64,000 bases of DNA from Planomicrobium sp. Y74 (GCF_003668635.1 NZ_RCWH01000003.1:310001-374000), one strand, 5' to 3'; positions 31,963 to 41,338 are shown, counted from the stretch's first letter. A program made the numbers and translations. Notes: generated from the letters alone by a model not told the origin.

Positions 31963-33937
31963 CCGTTTTTTCTCATCTTTGGCACTGCGAAATATCAAGT
32001 CGAATAAACAATTGTATATTCCTTTTCTTCTATCATCCACTGTGATCATCGCCATGTTTTTCCTGATGGTTTCACTGATGACCAATCGTTTCGTGCAGGA
32101 GCGTTCAAGTTCACTTCCGACTCTTTTCATGATCGGTGTTGTAGTGATCGGAATATTCTCGGTGATTTTCATCCTTTATACAAACAGCTTTTTGATTAAA
32201 CGGCGTAAAAAGGAAATCGGGTTGTACGGAATTCTTGGACTGGAAAAAAAGCATGTTGCAAAAATCCTGTTTTTTGAATCATTGTTTTCCAGTCTATTGA
32301 GTATTGCAGCCGGTTTACTTGCTGGATTGCTTTTTGGCCGTCTTGTATTTATGCTGCTGAACTTCATGCTGCGGATGCCGAATGATATCGCGTATTCGAC
32401 ATCTCTGTTGAGTGTGGGCGTAACCATTGCTCTGTTCACGGTGATTTTTGGACTGACATACCTGTATAACGTCAGCCAGTTTACATTCGCTAATCCCATC
32501 AAATTATTGAAAGGTAAGCAGGAAGGAGAAAAAGAGCCGAAGGGTTCACTGATCCTCTTCATTCTGTCCCTGATCTTTTTGGGGTGGGGATATGGAATAT
32601 CCATTACAATCCCGGATCCGCTCGCTGCTATTGAAAAATTTTTCCTTGCTGTACTACTGGTGATAATTGGGACTTACCTATTGTTCATTTCAGGATCAAT
32701 TTTCATCCTGAAAGCGTTGAAGAACAATAAGCGCATCTATTATCGTCCGGGCGCCTTTATCTCCATTTCGGGAATGCTTTACCGGATGAAGCAGAATGCG
32801 GTAGGCCTGGCGAATATCTGTATTTTGGCTTCGATGGTCATCATCGCTGTTTCCACAACCATCACGATTTACCTGGGATCAGAGGAAACATTGGAAAACC
32901 GTTATCCCTATGAACATAATATGAAATTGTTCGGGGATATGGATAATGTTGCAGAAATGAATACCAGATTTTTTGAACTGCAGGATGAAGTTCGCGCTTT
33001 AACAGAAGAAAACGGACTGGAAGTTTCGGAAATGGAAAGTTACCGATATGAAAGCTTTTTTGGTAATCTTGAAGATGGCAGATTCGTTTTTGAACAGAGC
33101 TCGGTTGATGGAACTCTGCCCGTATTGATGATGGCGATTCCGCTTGAAGATTTTAATATGATGACTGGGGAAAACTATTCATTGGAAGACGATGAAGCCT
33201 TGTTTTACCATTCAACTAAAACCTACGATAAAGAAGAGCTTGTGATCGGCAATAAAAGCTATGGACTGACTGAAATCGAGAATGAGTTCAGTGCAGACAT
33301 GGCATTAACCGAATCGATTGCGTTAGTGGTGGCGGATGCATCACACCTGCTCGACATCCGTGAAGACTACATGGAACAATTTCCTGAATCGCCCCATATA
33401 ACAATCGACGCAGCAATCGGCTGGAACACGGAAGGCGCGGAAGAGCAGGAGGGAGCTCTTATTGAACAGTTGAGGAATGAGTACAGTTTCAGTTCAGGAA
33501 ACGACGGGCTTTATAATTCTAGAGAGCTGCAGCGCGAAGAATGGTACAGCGTAAATGGAGGCTTCTTGTTCCTCGGCGTTTTCCTGGGATTGCTGTTCAC
33601 GCTTGGCACCTTGTTGATCACATATTTTAAACAAGTATCCGAAGGTTTCGATGACCGTGGGAAATTCCAGATTATGCAGAAAGTCGGACTCGATGAAGAA
33701 ATGATTAAAGAGTCTACGCGGTCACAGATTGTCTGGATGTTCCTACTGCCGATTGTGATTGCCACTATCCATGTCAGCTTTGCCTATCCTATTGTGCAGA
33801 AGTTACTGATGATTTTCGGCGTCACTAACGATATGACATGGCTGCTGACATTCATCGCTGTGGTTATCGCCTTTGCAGTGGTTTACTGGATGATTTACCG
33901 TGTAACTTCAAGAGTTTATTACAGCATTGTGAAATAA
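31955..33937 (+). CDS. bceB: ABC transporter permease, BceB type
   Basis: 660 residues with ten predicted TM helices. It starts MNNRFFSSLALRNIKSNKQLY, a BceB-like lead. Helices 1-6 lie before about residue 250, then helices near 285-305, a large extracellular domain (about 310-530) between TM7 and TM8, and three helices at the end. The large loop is the ligand-recognition part in this family. Start choice: ATG 31955 (GGTGAG 5 bases upstream), overlapping bceA by 8 bases. The peptide recognised (bacitracin, nisin or other) cannot be told. Confidence 0.92.
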   Translation: MNNRFFSSLALRNIKSNKQLYIPFLLSSTVIIAMFFLMVSLMTNRFVQERSSSLPTLFMIGVVVIGIFSVIFILYTNSFLIKRRKKEIGLYGILGLEKKHVAKILFFESLFSSLLSIAAGLLAGLLFGRLVFMLLNFMLRMPNDIAYSTSLLSVGVTIALFTVIFGLTYLYNVSQFTFANPIKLLKGKQEGEKEPKGSLILFILSLIFLGWGYGISITIPDPLAAIEKFFLAVLLVIIGTYLLFISGSIFILKALKNNKRIYYRPGAFISISGMLYRMKQNAVGLANICILASMVIIAVSTTITIYLGSEETLENRYPYEHNMKLFGDMDNVAEMNTRFFELQDEVRALTEENGLEVSEMESYRYESFFGNLEDGRFVFEQSSVDGTLPVLMMAIPLEDFNMMTGENYSLEDDEALFYHSTKTYDKEELVIGNKSYGLTEIENEFSADMALTESIALVVADASHLLDIREDYMEQFPESPHITIDAAIGWNTEGAEEQEGALIEQLRNEYSFSSGNDGLYNSRELQREEWYSVNGGFLFLGVFLGLLFTLGTLLITYFKQVSEGFDDRGKFQIMQKVGLDEEMIKESTRSQIVWMFLLPIVIATIHVSFAYPIVQKLLMIFGVTNDMTWLLTFIAVVIAFAVVYWMIYRVTSRVYYSIVK

Positions 33938-33943
33938 TATAAG

Positions 33944-33981
33944 CCAATCATTGAAATTAAATTTTCAATGATTGGTTTTTT
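33944..33981 (+). terminator. Terminator after bceB
   Basis: CCAATCATTGAAA (33944-33956) pairs with TTTCAATGATTGG (33963-33975), followed by six T. Confidence 0.92.
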
Positions 33982-34099
33982 CTTTGTAACGAGCTTTCTT
34001 TGCATAGAACCGGTATTTCTGGGAACTTCCTTAGTGGATTGACGTATAACATTGGAGAGAATATAAAGAAAAGACATTTCAGGTTTAAGGAGAGATGAC

Positions 34100-34777
34100 A
34101 TGGAGCACATTTTGCAAACAGCGGTCAGCGACCTTGCAGAAATTAAAGTGACAGCAAGTTTTGATAACGAACCTGTGCTTATCGAAGGCACAGCGGAAGG
34201 GTTTCGCTGTGTAGGTGTTGGTACGGATGCAGCAGTATTCCAATCCTTAACGGCGCCGGAATATGCTTTCAAAATATATGCAAAAGGGAAACGGGATAAG
34301 CTCGAAGCAGAAGCGGAAGTTTATGCCCGTATCGGCTCGTCTGTTTATTTTTCTTATTGTTATGGAGTATTCGACCGTCTTCTCGTCCTGAAGTACGAGG
34401 AAGGTCCAACTTTGTTTGATTGTTTGCTGCAAGGAATTTATATACCTGAACAAGTGATTCAGGATGTTGAAGATGCAAGGGAATACATCCGGCAAATCGG
34501 TTTAAATCCCCGGGACATCCATTTGAAGAATATTTTACTGCAGGATGGGCGGGCTAAACTGATTGATGTCTCTGAATATATCAAACCGGGCAACGATTTT
34601 CGATGGGAACATTTGAAGAAAACCTATGAGGAGTACTATCCGGTTATCGAGGGTACACCTATGCCTTTCTGGCTGCTTGAAACGATTCGTAAATGGTACC
34701 ATCATTGGAATCGCTACTCGGCGACATTCGATGGGTTCATACGCATCGTATCCGAACAATTAAATTACAGGAAGTAA
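34100..34777 (+). CDS. Kinase-like protein (YrzF/APH-type phosphotransferase fold)
   Basis: 225 residues. A Gly-rich start CVGVGTDAAVF (about 38-48), ATP-lysine AFKIYAKG, catalytic RDIHLKN (Asp then Asn five residues on, with His as in aminoglycoside-phosphotransferase and RIO kinases), and metal Asp in AKLIDVSEY. All key residues are kept, so it may be active. It resembles B. subtilis YrzF (annotated Ser/Thr kinase-like). RBS AAGGAGAG. Substrate (protein or small molecule) unknown. The 120 bp after it hold nothing clear. Confidence 0.75.
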   Translation: MEHILQTAVSDLAEIKVTASFDNEPVLIEGTAEGFRCVGVGTDAAVFQSLTAPEYAFKIYAKGKRDKLEAEAEVYARIGSSVYFSYCYGVFDRLLVLKYEEGPTLFDCLLQGIYIPEQVIQDVEDAREYIRQIGLNPRDIHLKNILLQDGRAKLIDVSEYIKPGNDFRWEHLKKTYEEYYPVIEGTPMPFWLLETIRKWYHHWNRYSATFDGFIRIVSEQLNYRK

Positions 34778-34896
34778 AGGGATGTCCATTAATAATATGA
34801 ACAAGGTATACCATCAAAAATTATTTCATCGGCAACGGTGTGCAGGAAAGAGAAGGGGGCTAAGCGAATAGAGTAGGTAAGAAAGGACGTGGCCCG

Positions 34897-35412
34897 ATGC
34901 GTTCAGCCGGAGTATGGATCAGGCTAAAAGCTTTCACACTGGATTATCTGTGGGTATTCCTTTATCTCTGTTTGGTTGGGCTGGTTACAATGGTTGCAGC
35001 GCCTGGTATCCAGGAATACTTTAACGGTCCGGTGGGAACTGCGCAATTGACCGGATTTCTTCTGGTGACTTTGCCAGTTTCCTTGTATTTTGCGATAGGT
35101 GACTCCGTTTTGTTTAAAGGCACATACGGAAAAAGGAAAATAGGGATTCAAGTTTTGAATGTACATGGACAACCGATAGGTATCTTACGTTCTGCTATCA
35201 GAGTGATATTCAAATTCTTGCCTTGGGAATTATCGCATTTTCTCGTCTATCGGCTGGTCAGTCTCGGTGAAGACGAATTCCCCTTGTATCTTATGTTGAC
35301 TGGCTCACTGGTTTACTTATTGATTTTCGTTTATATCCTGACAGCCATTTTCTCAGAAGAAAACCGGTCGTTCTATGACAGGTTGAGTGGAACAGCAGTA
35401 GTATGCAAATGA
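34897..35412 (+). CDS. RDD-family membrane protein
   Basis: 171 residues. It starts AGVWIRLKAFTLDYL, the R-x(n)-D lead of RDD proteins, with TM segments at about 13-35, 50-70 and 125-150, and the motif GTYGKRKIGIQVLN. RDD proteins are small membrane proteins, some linked to Na+/H+ antiport. RBS AAAGGACG. Starts 120 bp after the kinase-like gene; the DJ-1-like gene follows 64 bp on. Confidence 0.85.
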   Translation: MRSAGVWIRLKAFTLDYLWVFLYLCLVGLVTMVAAPGIQEYFNGPVGTAQLTGFLLVTLPVSLYFAIGDSVLFKGTYGKRKIGIQVLNVHGQPIGILRSAIRVIFKFLPWELSHFLVYRLVSLGEDEFPLYLMLTGSLVYLLIFVYILTAIFSEENRSFYDRLSGTAVVCK

Positions 35413-35476
35413 AAAGAGACAGTTGCCGCATTTTGTATTTAATTGGCAGGATCTAAAAATGGACGGAGGAAGGGAA

Positions 35477-36091
35477 ATGGAATTGCAGGAAGTTTTGTTT
35501 GTAATATTGGAGCAATATGCAGACTGGGAAGCCGCAGCAATAGCAGCTGCGCTGAATGAAGACCCGGAACATGGAGAAAAGAAGTACATTGTTAAGACAG
35601 TGTCGCTTGACGGGGAACCGGTGACTTCAATAGGAGGATTCAAAGTGCTTCCGGATTATTCAGTGGATACCGCTCCGGAAGATTTTGCCGGATTAATATT
35701 GATCGGCGGAAATTCATGGAGAAAAGAAGAGAGCCGGAGAGTGGTTGAATTGGTGGACAAAGCACAGGAAAAAGATGTTGTAGTGGGTGCGATCTGTGAT
35801 GCCACTGTATTTATGGGAATGAACGGTAAGCTGAACTCGGCTCTGCATACGAGCAACCAACTGGAGAAATTGAAAGAAGCGGCAGGCGGCAATTACACAG
35901 CGGAACAGAATTACCGGCAGCAGGCAGTCAGGGACGGGAAGCTTGTCACAGCCAACGGCTCGGCATACTTGGACTTCGGCAGGGAAATTCTTTATGCATT
36001 GAATGCGGCGCCGGACGGAGAAATTGAAGAATGGTACAACTTTTTCAAGAAGGGGTATCATGAATTCATGAAAGAGAAAAGCGGACAGTGA
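35477..36091 (+). CDS. DJ-1/PfpI-family protein
   Basis: 204 residues. Type 1 glutamine-amidotransferase-like fold: LILIGGNSWR, then the nucleophile elbow GAICDATVFMG with a conserved Cys (about 106), and Glu near the N-terminus (LEQYADWEA). The pattern fits the YoaZ/YdeA branch of DJ-1/PfpI proteins (protective hydrolases or chaperones). Start choice: GGAGGAAGG places ATG 35477; an upstream in-frame extension has no RBS. Terminator follows. Confidence 0.85.
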   Translation: MELQEVLFVILEQYADWEAAAIAAALNEDPEHGEKKYIVKTVSLDGEPVTSIGGFKVLPDYSVDTAPEDFAGLILIGGNSWRKEESRRVVELVDKAQEKDVVVGAICDATVFMGMNGKLNSALHTSNQLEKLKEAAGGNYTAEQNYRQQAVRDGKLVTANGSAYLDFGREILYALNAAPDGEIEEWYNFFKKGYHEFMKEKSGQ

Positions 36092-36112
36092 AAATAAATT
36101 AAGCAGAAATTT

Positions 36113-36146
36113 AAAACGTCACCGGGAAAAACCCGGTGACGTTTTT
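36113..36146 (+). terminator. Strong intrinsic terminator
   Basis: AAAACGTCACCGGG-AAAAA-CCCGGTGACGTTTT: perfect 14-bp stem with T run. Confidence 0.95.
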
Positions 36147-36264
36147 ATCTTACATAATTTTATAAATTATTAGGCTTATTAATCCATATTCAAGTGAAAT
36201 TCAGATGTATTATTTTTGGTAATACTGGTAAACTATTCAGGAACTAAAATTTAGGAGTTGTATT

Positions 36265-37386
36265 ATGGGGGATTTACTGTTTTTCTTTTTGGAAAATATG
36301 GCGCTGATTATCGCGCTTATGTATTTGGCGATAAAATCAAAAGAGGCCATATTATTGGATTGGTCTGATCCAATTAAACAGCGCATCATTATTTCAGCAT
36401 TTTTTGGTTTTCTTACATTTTCAATTATGTATAATCCATACTTATATGAAGGTATGCGGCTTGATTTGCGTGAAGTGCCATTATTTTTCATTTCTTATGT
36501 AGGGGGATGGCAATACGGGGTGCTTTCAGCAATCCTGCCAACGGCTTTCCGTGCATATCTGGGCGGGCCAACTATGGTTGTAGGCATTCTTCAGTCCATC
36601 CTCCTGCCGATACTGATTGGCTGTCTGTTCCATGACCGGAAGCGCAAAGACCAGTTTTTCGGGATTCTGAATATCCGGAAGATGCTGATTGCGTTTGTTG
36701 TGTATGAGGCGATAAAGTCAATTTGGATGATTGTCTCAACTCCTGTAAATCTGCTGATTGTTGTTGGTATGTTCATTTTTGCAATGGTAGCTGTATTTTC
36801 AATGGCTTTGATTCTTAATGGAGAAAATCGAAGCACGTTATTGAAGGAGGAACTTGAGTTTTATTCGAATCGGGATCCCATGACCCAATTGCCAAATATC
36901 CGATTTTTTAAAAATAATGTGGCCAACCTTGTTGATAAGCATCTGCCAATGGCAATTGTAATGCTGGATGTCGATTACTTTAAAATCTACAACGATACAC
37001 ATGGCCATCAAAAAGGTGATGCCGTATTACGGTCCGTCGCACAGATTCTGATGGATTCCACAAGAAAAGAAGATTTTGTCGCCCGTTATGGCGGAGAGGA
37101 ATTCATCTGTTGCTTGATTGCTCCGCGTGATAAAGAAGAAGCTGCTGAGATGGCTGATCGTATTCGGAAGAATATCCAGGAATTCCATTTCGAAGGTGAA
37201 GAGCAGCAGCCGGAGGGTGTTCTGACAGTATCGATAGGAGTAAGTTATACTGAAGGTGGAGTGCCGCTTGAGGAAATGATTGAAGAAGCAGATCAGTCTT
37301 TGTACCAATCAAAACGGCAAGGACGCAACCGCATAACCGTTTTTCCCGGCATCATGGCAGAATCCAATGACAAAGTACTGAGCTGA
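36265..37386 (+). CDS. Membrane diguanylate cyclase (5TMR-LYT + GGDEF)
   Basis: 373 residues. The N-terminal half (1-185) has five to six TM helices with YNPYLYEGMRLDLREVPLF and GGPTMVVGI-like segments, typical of the 5TM-LYT sensor (LytS/YhcK type). The GGDEF domain follows: metal Asp in MLDVDYFK (235/237), the active loop GGEEF (276-280) and an intact inhibitory I-site RKED (267-270) five residues before it. It should make cyclic di-GMP and be product-inhibited. RBS AGGAG. An RDD gene follows 13 bp later. Confidence 0.93.
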   Translation: MGDLLFFFLENMALIIALMYLAIKSKEAILLDWSDPIKQRIIISAFFGFLTFSIMYNPYLYEGMRLDLREVPLFFISYVGGWQYGVLSAILPTAFRAYLGGPTMVVGILQSILLPILIGCLFHDRKRKDQFFGILNIRKMLIAFVVYEAIKSIWMIVSTPVNLLIVVGMFIFAMVAVFSMALILNGENRSTLLKEELEFYSNRDPMTQLPNIRFFKNNVANLVDKHLPMAIVMLDVDYFKIYNDTHGHQKGDAVLRSVAQILMDSTRKEDFVARYGGEEFICCLIAPRDKEEAAEMADRIRKNIQEFHFEGEEQQPEGVLTVSIGVSYTEGGVPLEEMIEEADQSLYQSKRQGRNRITVFPGIMAESNDKVLS

Positions 37387-37399
37387 AGGAGGATGACGC

Positions 37400-37816
37400 A
37401 TGAAACGATTAATGAAGAAACGCATCAAAGCGATGGCGATCGACACAGCAATCACAATGGGAGTCTCTGCTGCGCTGGAACCGCTATTCAGAAACAAATT
37501 GAAAGACAAAATGGCGTATGACGCAATTGCGCCGTCGCTTATCTTTTGGGGTCTTGAATATGCGCAGATGCGTATGAGCGGACAAACGATCGGGCATAAA
37601 GTCGCGGGTATTGTCATCGATACGACAGACGGCAGCGCAATGAGCTCCGAACAGATTTTGAAAAGGCTGATCCACCGTGATTCCATCAGCACAATCTCAT
37701 ATTTAAGAGACCGGGGAAAATACGATTTCTATGAAGGCACCAAATTGCCGCATGATTTGTATGCAAACACAGTGGTGAAAGAATACTTTAAAGAAAACAT
37801 GGAACCAAAATTATAA
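37400..37816 (+). CDS. RDD-family protein
   Basis: 138 residues. KRIKAMAIDTAITMGVSAALEPLF gives the R..D RDD lead with a TM segment; SGQTIGHKVAGIVIDTTDG is the conserved GxxxGxxxxG(I/L) segment. The C-terminal ~45 residues are hydrophilic. RBS AAGGAGGATG. Spacing of 13 bp from the diguanylate cyclase suggests one operon and possibly a functional link. Confidence 0.78.
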   Translation: MKRLMKKRIKAMAIDTAITMGVSAALEPLFRNKLKDKMAYDAIAPSLIFWGLEYAQMRMSGQTIGHKVAGIVIDTTDGSAMSSEQILKRLIHRDSISTISYLRDRGKYDFYEGTKLPHDLYANTVVKEYFKENMEPKL

Positions 37817-37817
37817 A

Positions 37818-37857
37818 AAGGAAGCAATTCGCCTGGCGAATTGCTTCCTTTTTTCTT
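37818..37857. terminator. Strong bidirectional terminator
   Basis: AAAGGAAGCAATTCGCC pairs with GGCGAATTGCTTCCTTT, with A and T runs on the sides, between convergent genes. Confidence 0.93.
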
Positions 37858-37870
37858 TTGCTGCAGTTTT

Positions 37871-38776
37871 TCAGGCTTCCGCTATTTCTGGAGATATTAC
37901 TTTCTTTTTGCGGCCCAGTGCATTAACAAGCATAACTCCTGCAATTGCAATGACACCGCCGATGAGCGAAAGTCCAGTAGGCAATTCATGGAGCCACATC
38001 CAGGACACCACAATGGCTACAGCCGGTTCAAGGTAGATCACACTGGACACCGAGCTGGCATTTGCCAGCGATAACGCCGTTGCCCAGGTCACATAGGCGA
38101 TTGCAGCGGGAAAGATGCCGACGTAAAGAGTGGCCAGATGCGCTTCCAGTGTCGCATTTTGTAAAGTCGTCATCAAGCCAGGTGAAAAGATGAAGAACGG
38201 GAGTGTGCCAGCCCACGTAAAATAAGCGGTCAACTCTATAGCCGTGTATTTTTTCAATAACGGTTTCTGGAATACAAAGAATGCGGCGGAAGCGAAGGCA
38301 GCAATCACCACTAGCAGCGCCCCGTTCGTCAATGTCAGTGCGCCGCCGTTAGATCCGAAGGCAATAAAGATAATACCGATGAAACCAACGCCCATACCAA
38401 GCCAGCCGATCCGGGTCAAACGTTCTTTTAAAACAACTGCAGCGATCAAAGCCGTGAAAATCGGGCCGGATCCGACCAGCATGCCGGCGGTTCCTGCAGA
38501 GATGGTCTCCATGCCGAATGTCACGAAGATATGATAGACGCTGATGCCGACCCATCCAAGAATCAGCAGTCGCAAAATATCACCTTTGTGGGGAAGCTGA
38601 AACTTTACTCCTGGCCATAATGCGTATACAAGAAATAACAGGGAAGCAATCAGAAACCGGACAAGGACATTTTGGCCTGTATCGTATCCGCCCTGGAGGC
38701 CAACGCGGATTGCGGCAAACGATGAACCCCATATCACTACTGAAAATAATGCCAAAGAAAATGCTTTTGCGTTCAT
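37871..38776 (-). CDS. EamA-family (DMT superfamily) transporter
   Basis: 301 residues with ten TM helices in two EamA repeats. It opens SLALFSVVIWGSSFAAIRVGL, typical of RhaT/YdcZ-like metabolite exporters. The second repeat ends LEPAVAIVVSWMWLHELPTGLSLIGGVIAIAGVML, the standard EamA C-terminal motif. Start choice: GGAGGAG places ATG 38776. Likely exports amino acids or other metabolites; substrate unknown. Confidence 0.92.
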   Translation of the reverse strand: MNAKAFSLALFSVVIWGSSFAAIRVGLQGGYDTGQNVLVRFLIASLLFLVYALWPGVKFQLPHKGDILRLLILGWVGISVYHIFVTFGMETISAGTAGMLVGSGPIFTALIAAVVLKERLTRIGWLGMGVGFIGIIFIAFGSNGGALTLTNGALLVVIAAFASAAFFVFQKPLLKKYTAIELTAYFTWAGTLPFFIFSPGLMTTLQNATLEAHLATLYVGIFPAAIAYVTWATALSLANASSVSSVIYLEPAVAIVVSWMWLHELPTGLSLIGGVIAIAGVMLVNALGRKKKVISPEIAEA

Positions 38777-38934
38777 AAATTCTCCTCCATCAGCCATTCA
38801 GCTAAATACAGAATAGCTATTCCATCTGCAGTAATAAACAGACAGCTTCTATTATATTCTTTTAAAGGAGGAAAGTCAGCAGTAAAGAAAAGCGAATGCG
38901 CCCGCATAGTTCCGACAAGCGCAAGCGCAATAAA

Positions 38935-38962
38935 AAAGCAGCCACTCCAAAGAGCGGCTGCA
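38935..38962 (-). terminator. Terminator for the BsuPI lipoprotein gene
   Basis: AGCAGCC and GGCTGC pair around ACTC/GAG; the A6 run on the left is the minus-strand T run. The adjacent 38885-38930 carries a short AAGCG..GCGC..GCGCAAGCGC stretch like the end of Bacillus dispersed repeats. Confidence 0.85.
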
Positions 38963-38968
38963 TCGATT

Positions 38969-39433
38969 TTATTCGACTGTAAATTCAGTTTCTGCTTCGT
39001 ATTTTGGGCCTTCCTTCGGCGTCAGCCATGCGGTGAGCTGATAAGTACCAGGTTCCAGCTCCATAGGAGGAATTTCGAATTCATATTCCAGCTTATCACC
39101 AGGCTCCAGTGTTTCTTCGCCAAGTGCCTGTATATACGTGCTGACAGAAGACAAGCGGTAAAGCTCATCGCCGTCTTCGTTGGAAATTGTGAAATCGTAG
39201 CGTTGCCCGCTTGTGAATTCAAAAGTCATTGTTTCTTCAGTCTGATTGTTGACTGTATAGCGATAAAGTTTATTGTCCATTTGTTCGAGCAATGCCGTCA
39301 CCTCATCTTCCACGACTCCCTCGGACGAGCCGTTGCCCATATCCGGTTCGACTGTACCCGACGTTCCGCATGCTGATAAAATGAACGCCAGTGACAGAAA
39401 TAAGAATGCGGCTAATATTTTGTGTGCTTTCAT
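38969..39433 (-). CDS. Lipoprotein with BsuPI-like beta domain
   Basis: 154 residues. Lipobox LSAC makes Cys22 the anchor. The mature part resembles the BsuPI (intracellular proteinase inhibitor) fold: FEFTSGQRYDFTISNEDGDELYR, then EPGDKLEYEFEIP and EPGTYQLTAWLT. In this family the domain binds or blocks proteases, but many secreted copies are uncharacterised. RBS GGGAGGG. Monocistronic. Confidence 0.85.
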   Translation of the reverse strand: MKAHKILAAFLFLSLAFILSACGTSGTVEPDMGNGSSEGVVEDEVTALLEQMDNKLYRYTVNNQTEETMTFEFTSGQRYDFTISNEDGDELYRLSSVSTYIQALGEETLEPGDKLEYEFEIPPMELEPGTYQLTAWLTPKEGPKYEAETEFTVE

Positions 39434-39547
39434 AGATAACCCTCCCCGGTCTGAAAAATCCCTTATTGCTTTCGCTTTTCTGCTTTCCTATTTGAACGGT
39501 TGACCGGCTGAAAAGTTACAAAGGAAGCAAGAATAATTGGCCTAAAA

Positions 39548-39577
39548 CAAAAGAGCCCCCGATTGGGAGCATCTTTT
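39548..39577 (-). terminator. Terminator for the class I aldolase gene
   Basis: AAAAGAGCCCCC-GATT-GGGAGCATCTTTT, partly mismatched stem directly downstream of the minus-strand stop. Confidence 0.7.
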
Positions 39578-39584
39578 CATGGAT

Positions 39585-40472
39585 TTAAGTAATTGACGCA
39601 AGGTAAATCGTTTTCACCGATTCCTGGATCATCGTATTGAATTCTTCATCCGACTGGCTGGCATTCAAGCCCTCTGACAAGCCGCGTGAGAAGCTGGCAA
39701 TCAGGCCGTTGTTGGCAGTCAGTTTCAAATTCGCTTCGTCGCGGGAATAGCCGCCTGAAAGGGCAACGACCCGAACAACGCGCGGATGATCAATCAATTC
39801 CTTGTAGAAATTATCTACGGTAGGAATTGATAATTTGAGCATGACATTTTTGTCTTCGCTCAATTTATCCAAATGATCCAAAATTTCTTTTTTGAGAATT
39901 TCTTCGGACTCTGCTTTATCTTCACTGTGGATATTTACTTCCGGTTCGATAATCGGTACAAGCCCGGCAGCCAGGATTTGATCAGCAACTTCGAATTGCT
40001 GGTCGACCACTTTTTTAATGCCGTCAGCATTGGCTTGATTGATGACGGAACGCATTTTCGTACCGAAGACATTGCGTTCGTTAGCACGTTTCAGCAAATC
40101 GTCCAAACCAGGATTCGGTTTCATTAGCTGAACGCCATTTTCTTCTTCAGCCAATCCCTTGTCGACTTTCAGGAAAGGAACGACACCTTTTTCCTCCCAA
40201 AGATAATCTGGAGTATATTTCCCTTCCACTTTCCGGTCCATCGTGTGTTCAAACAGGATGGCGCCGATGATCGACTCGGAATTGAAGGCGGGTGCTGTTA
40301 TGACGCGAGTGCGCATTTCATGGATCAGATCATACATTTCATCTTCGTTCGAATAAGAATCCTCCGGGACACCATATTGTGCCAGGGCTTTTGGTGTACT
40401 GCCGCCGCTTTGGTCGAGCGCTGCAATAAACCCTTTTCCATTTTTCACGAGTTCAAATTGTTCTTGATTCAT
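39585..40472 (-). CDS. fda: Class I fructose-bisphosphate aldolase
   Basis: 295 residues, the length and sequence style of the Staphylococcus-type class I aldolase (fda): it begins [30 protein letters not shown], and the Schiff-base Lys213 is in [10 protein letters not shown], followed by [10 protein letters not shown] for phosphate binding. Metal-independent cleavage/condensation of fructose 1,6-bisphosphate. RBS AAAGGAG. Monocistronic. A class II enzyme usually coexists elsewhere in Bacillales. Confidence 0.93.
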   Translation of the reverse strand: MNQEQFELVKNGKGFIAALDQSGGSTPKALAQYGVPEDSYSNEDEMYDLIHEMRTRVITAPAFNSESIIGAILFEHTMDRKVEGKYTPDYLWEEKGVVPFLKVDKGLAEEENGVQLMKPNPGLDDLLKRANERNVFGTKMRSVINQANADGIKKVVDQQFEVADQILAAGLVPIIEPEVNIHSEDKAESEEILKKEILDHLDKLSEDKNVMLKLSIPTVDNFYKELIDHPRVVRVVALSGGYSRDEANLKLTANNGLIASFSRGLSEGLNASQSDEEFNTMIQESVKTIYLASIT

Positions 40473-40684
40473 TTTCCCAACTCCTTTGATTAATTTGAGA
40501 GAAACTGAAGTAAAACTCTACACTGAATATTGTATCAATAAACAGTGCATTCATCAAAAATGAAAGGATTTTCAGGAATTGGACACCATATGTATGGCCG
40601 GCTTGAAATGAGGGTATTGTACAAATAGGGAACAGGTGGAACGAGAAAACGTTCACCTTGAAAGTGAATTGACAGGAGGCAGGC

Positions 40685-41110
40685 ATGAGGAATTTATATT
40701 TAATATTATTTATATTGCTAATAGGAGCTGTCCTGTCGGCATGTTCGTATGAAACGGAAACTGGCGGGACAGACGAAGAAACCGCAATTATACAAGTGAC
40801 GAATAGTTCGGCCCGTCAAATCACATCTATTGAATTGAAGCTTTATCAAAATGACATGGTGCAGGCATCTCCAACCGTTATGAATGCGGATGAGTCACTG
40901 ATTGTAATGGGAGAGGCTGTTGATTTCGAGATTCTCACACAGGATATCGATTTTAACGAGCCTGTTGTGATTGAAGCGGTGGCGATGATTGACGGAGTGG
41001 AAGTGTCTGCTGGTACAACGGAACCTATGGAACTCAGTCAAGGTGAAAATTATGAATTTGAACTTGCCAGGGATCCGGAACTGCAATTCAGAGAAATACA
41101 GGAAGACTAA
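40685..41110 (+). CDS. Small lipoprotein of unknown function
   Basis: 141 residues. Signal peptide with lipobox LSAC, Cys20 lipidated. The mature part is acidic and beta-rich (AIIQVTNSSARQITSIELKLYQND) and looks like a single Ig-like or BsuPI-like sandwich. No family recognised. RBS ACAGGAGG is strong; ends at a terminator. Confidence 0.78.
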   Translation: MRNLYLILFILLIGAVLSACSYETETGGTDEETAIIQVTNSSARQITSIELKLYQNDMVQASPTVMNADESLIVMGEAVDFEILTQDIDFNEPVVIEAVAMIDGVEVSAGTTEPMELSQGENYEFELARDPELQFREIQED

Positions 41111-41130
41111 TGCGGAATTATAACAGAAAT

Positions 41131-41162
41131 AAGCCATCGAAGATTTTCTTCGATGGCTTTTC
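41131..41162 (+). terminator. Intrinsic terminator
   Basis: AAGCCATCGAAGA (41131-41143) pairs with TCTTCGATGGCTT (41147-41159), then TT. Confidence 0.88.
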
Positions 41163-41170
41163 GCATTCAC

Positions 41171-41336
41171 TGTCTAGACTCCCGCGTCCCAACTCTTCGG
41201 GATATAAGCCACTCTGTGTCTAGACTTCAACAGCCAACTCCTCGAACTTAAGCTGTCCTTCCTGTGCGAAAAAAATTGCCGCTTAGGAAGTTCATCTTAA
41301 GCCTTTCGGAGCTGAACGGGCGCAGTCGCTTTTCTT
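41171..41336. repeat. Degenerate intergenic repeat element with internal repeats
   Basis: TGTCTAGACT occurs at 41171 and 41217 (46 bp apart), each followed by an AACTC.TCG.. segment. The second copy's AACTCCTCGAACTTAAGC is met later by an inverted partner CTTAAGCCTTTCGGAGCTG (about 41302-41320), so a long stem-loop can form. The end GGGCGCAGTCGCTTTTCTTA resembles, from memory, the end of dispersed Bacillus repeats. No ORF. Confidence 0.65.
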
Positions 41337-41338
41337 AA

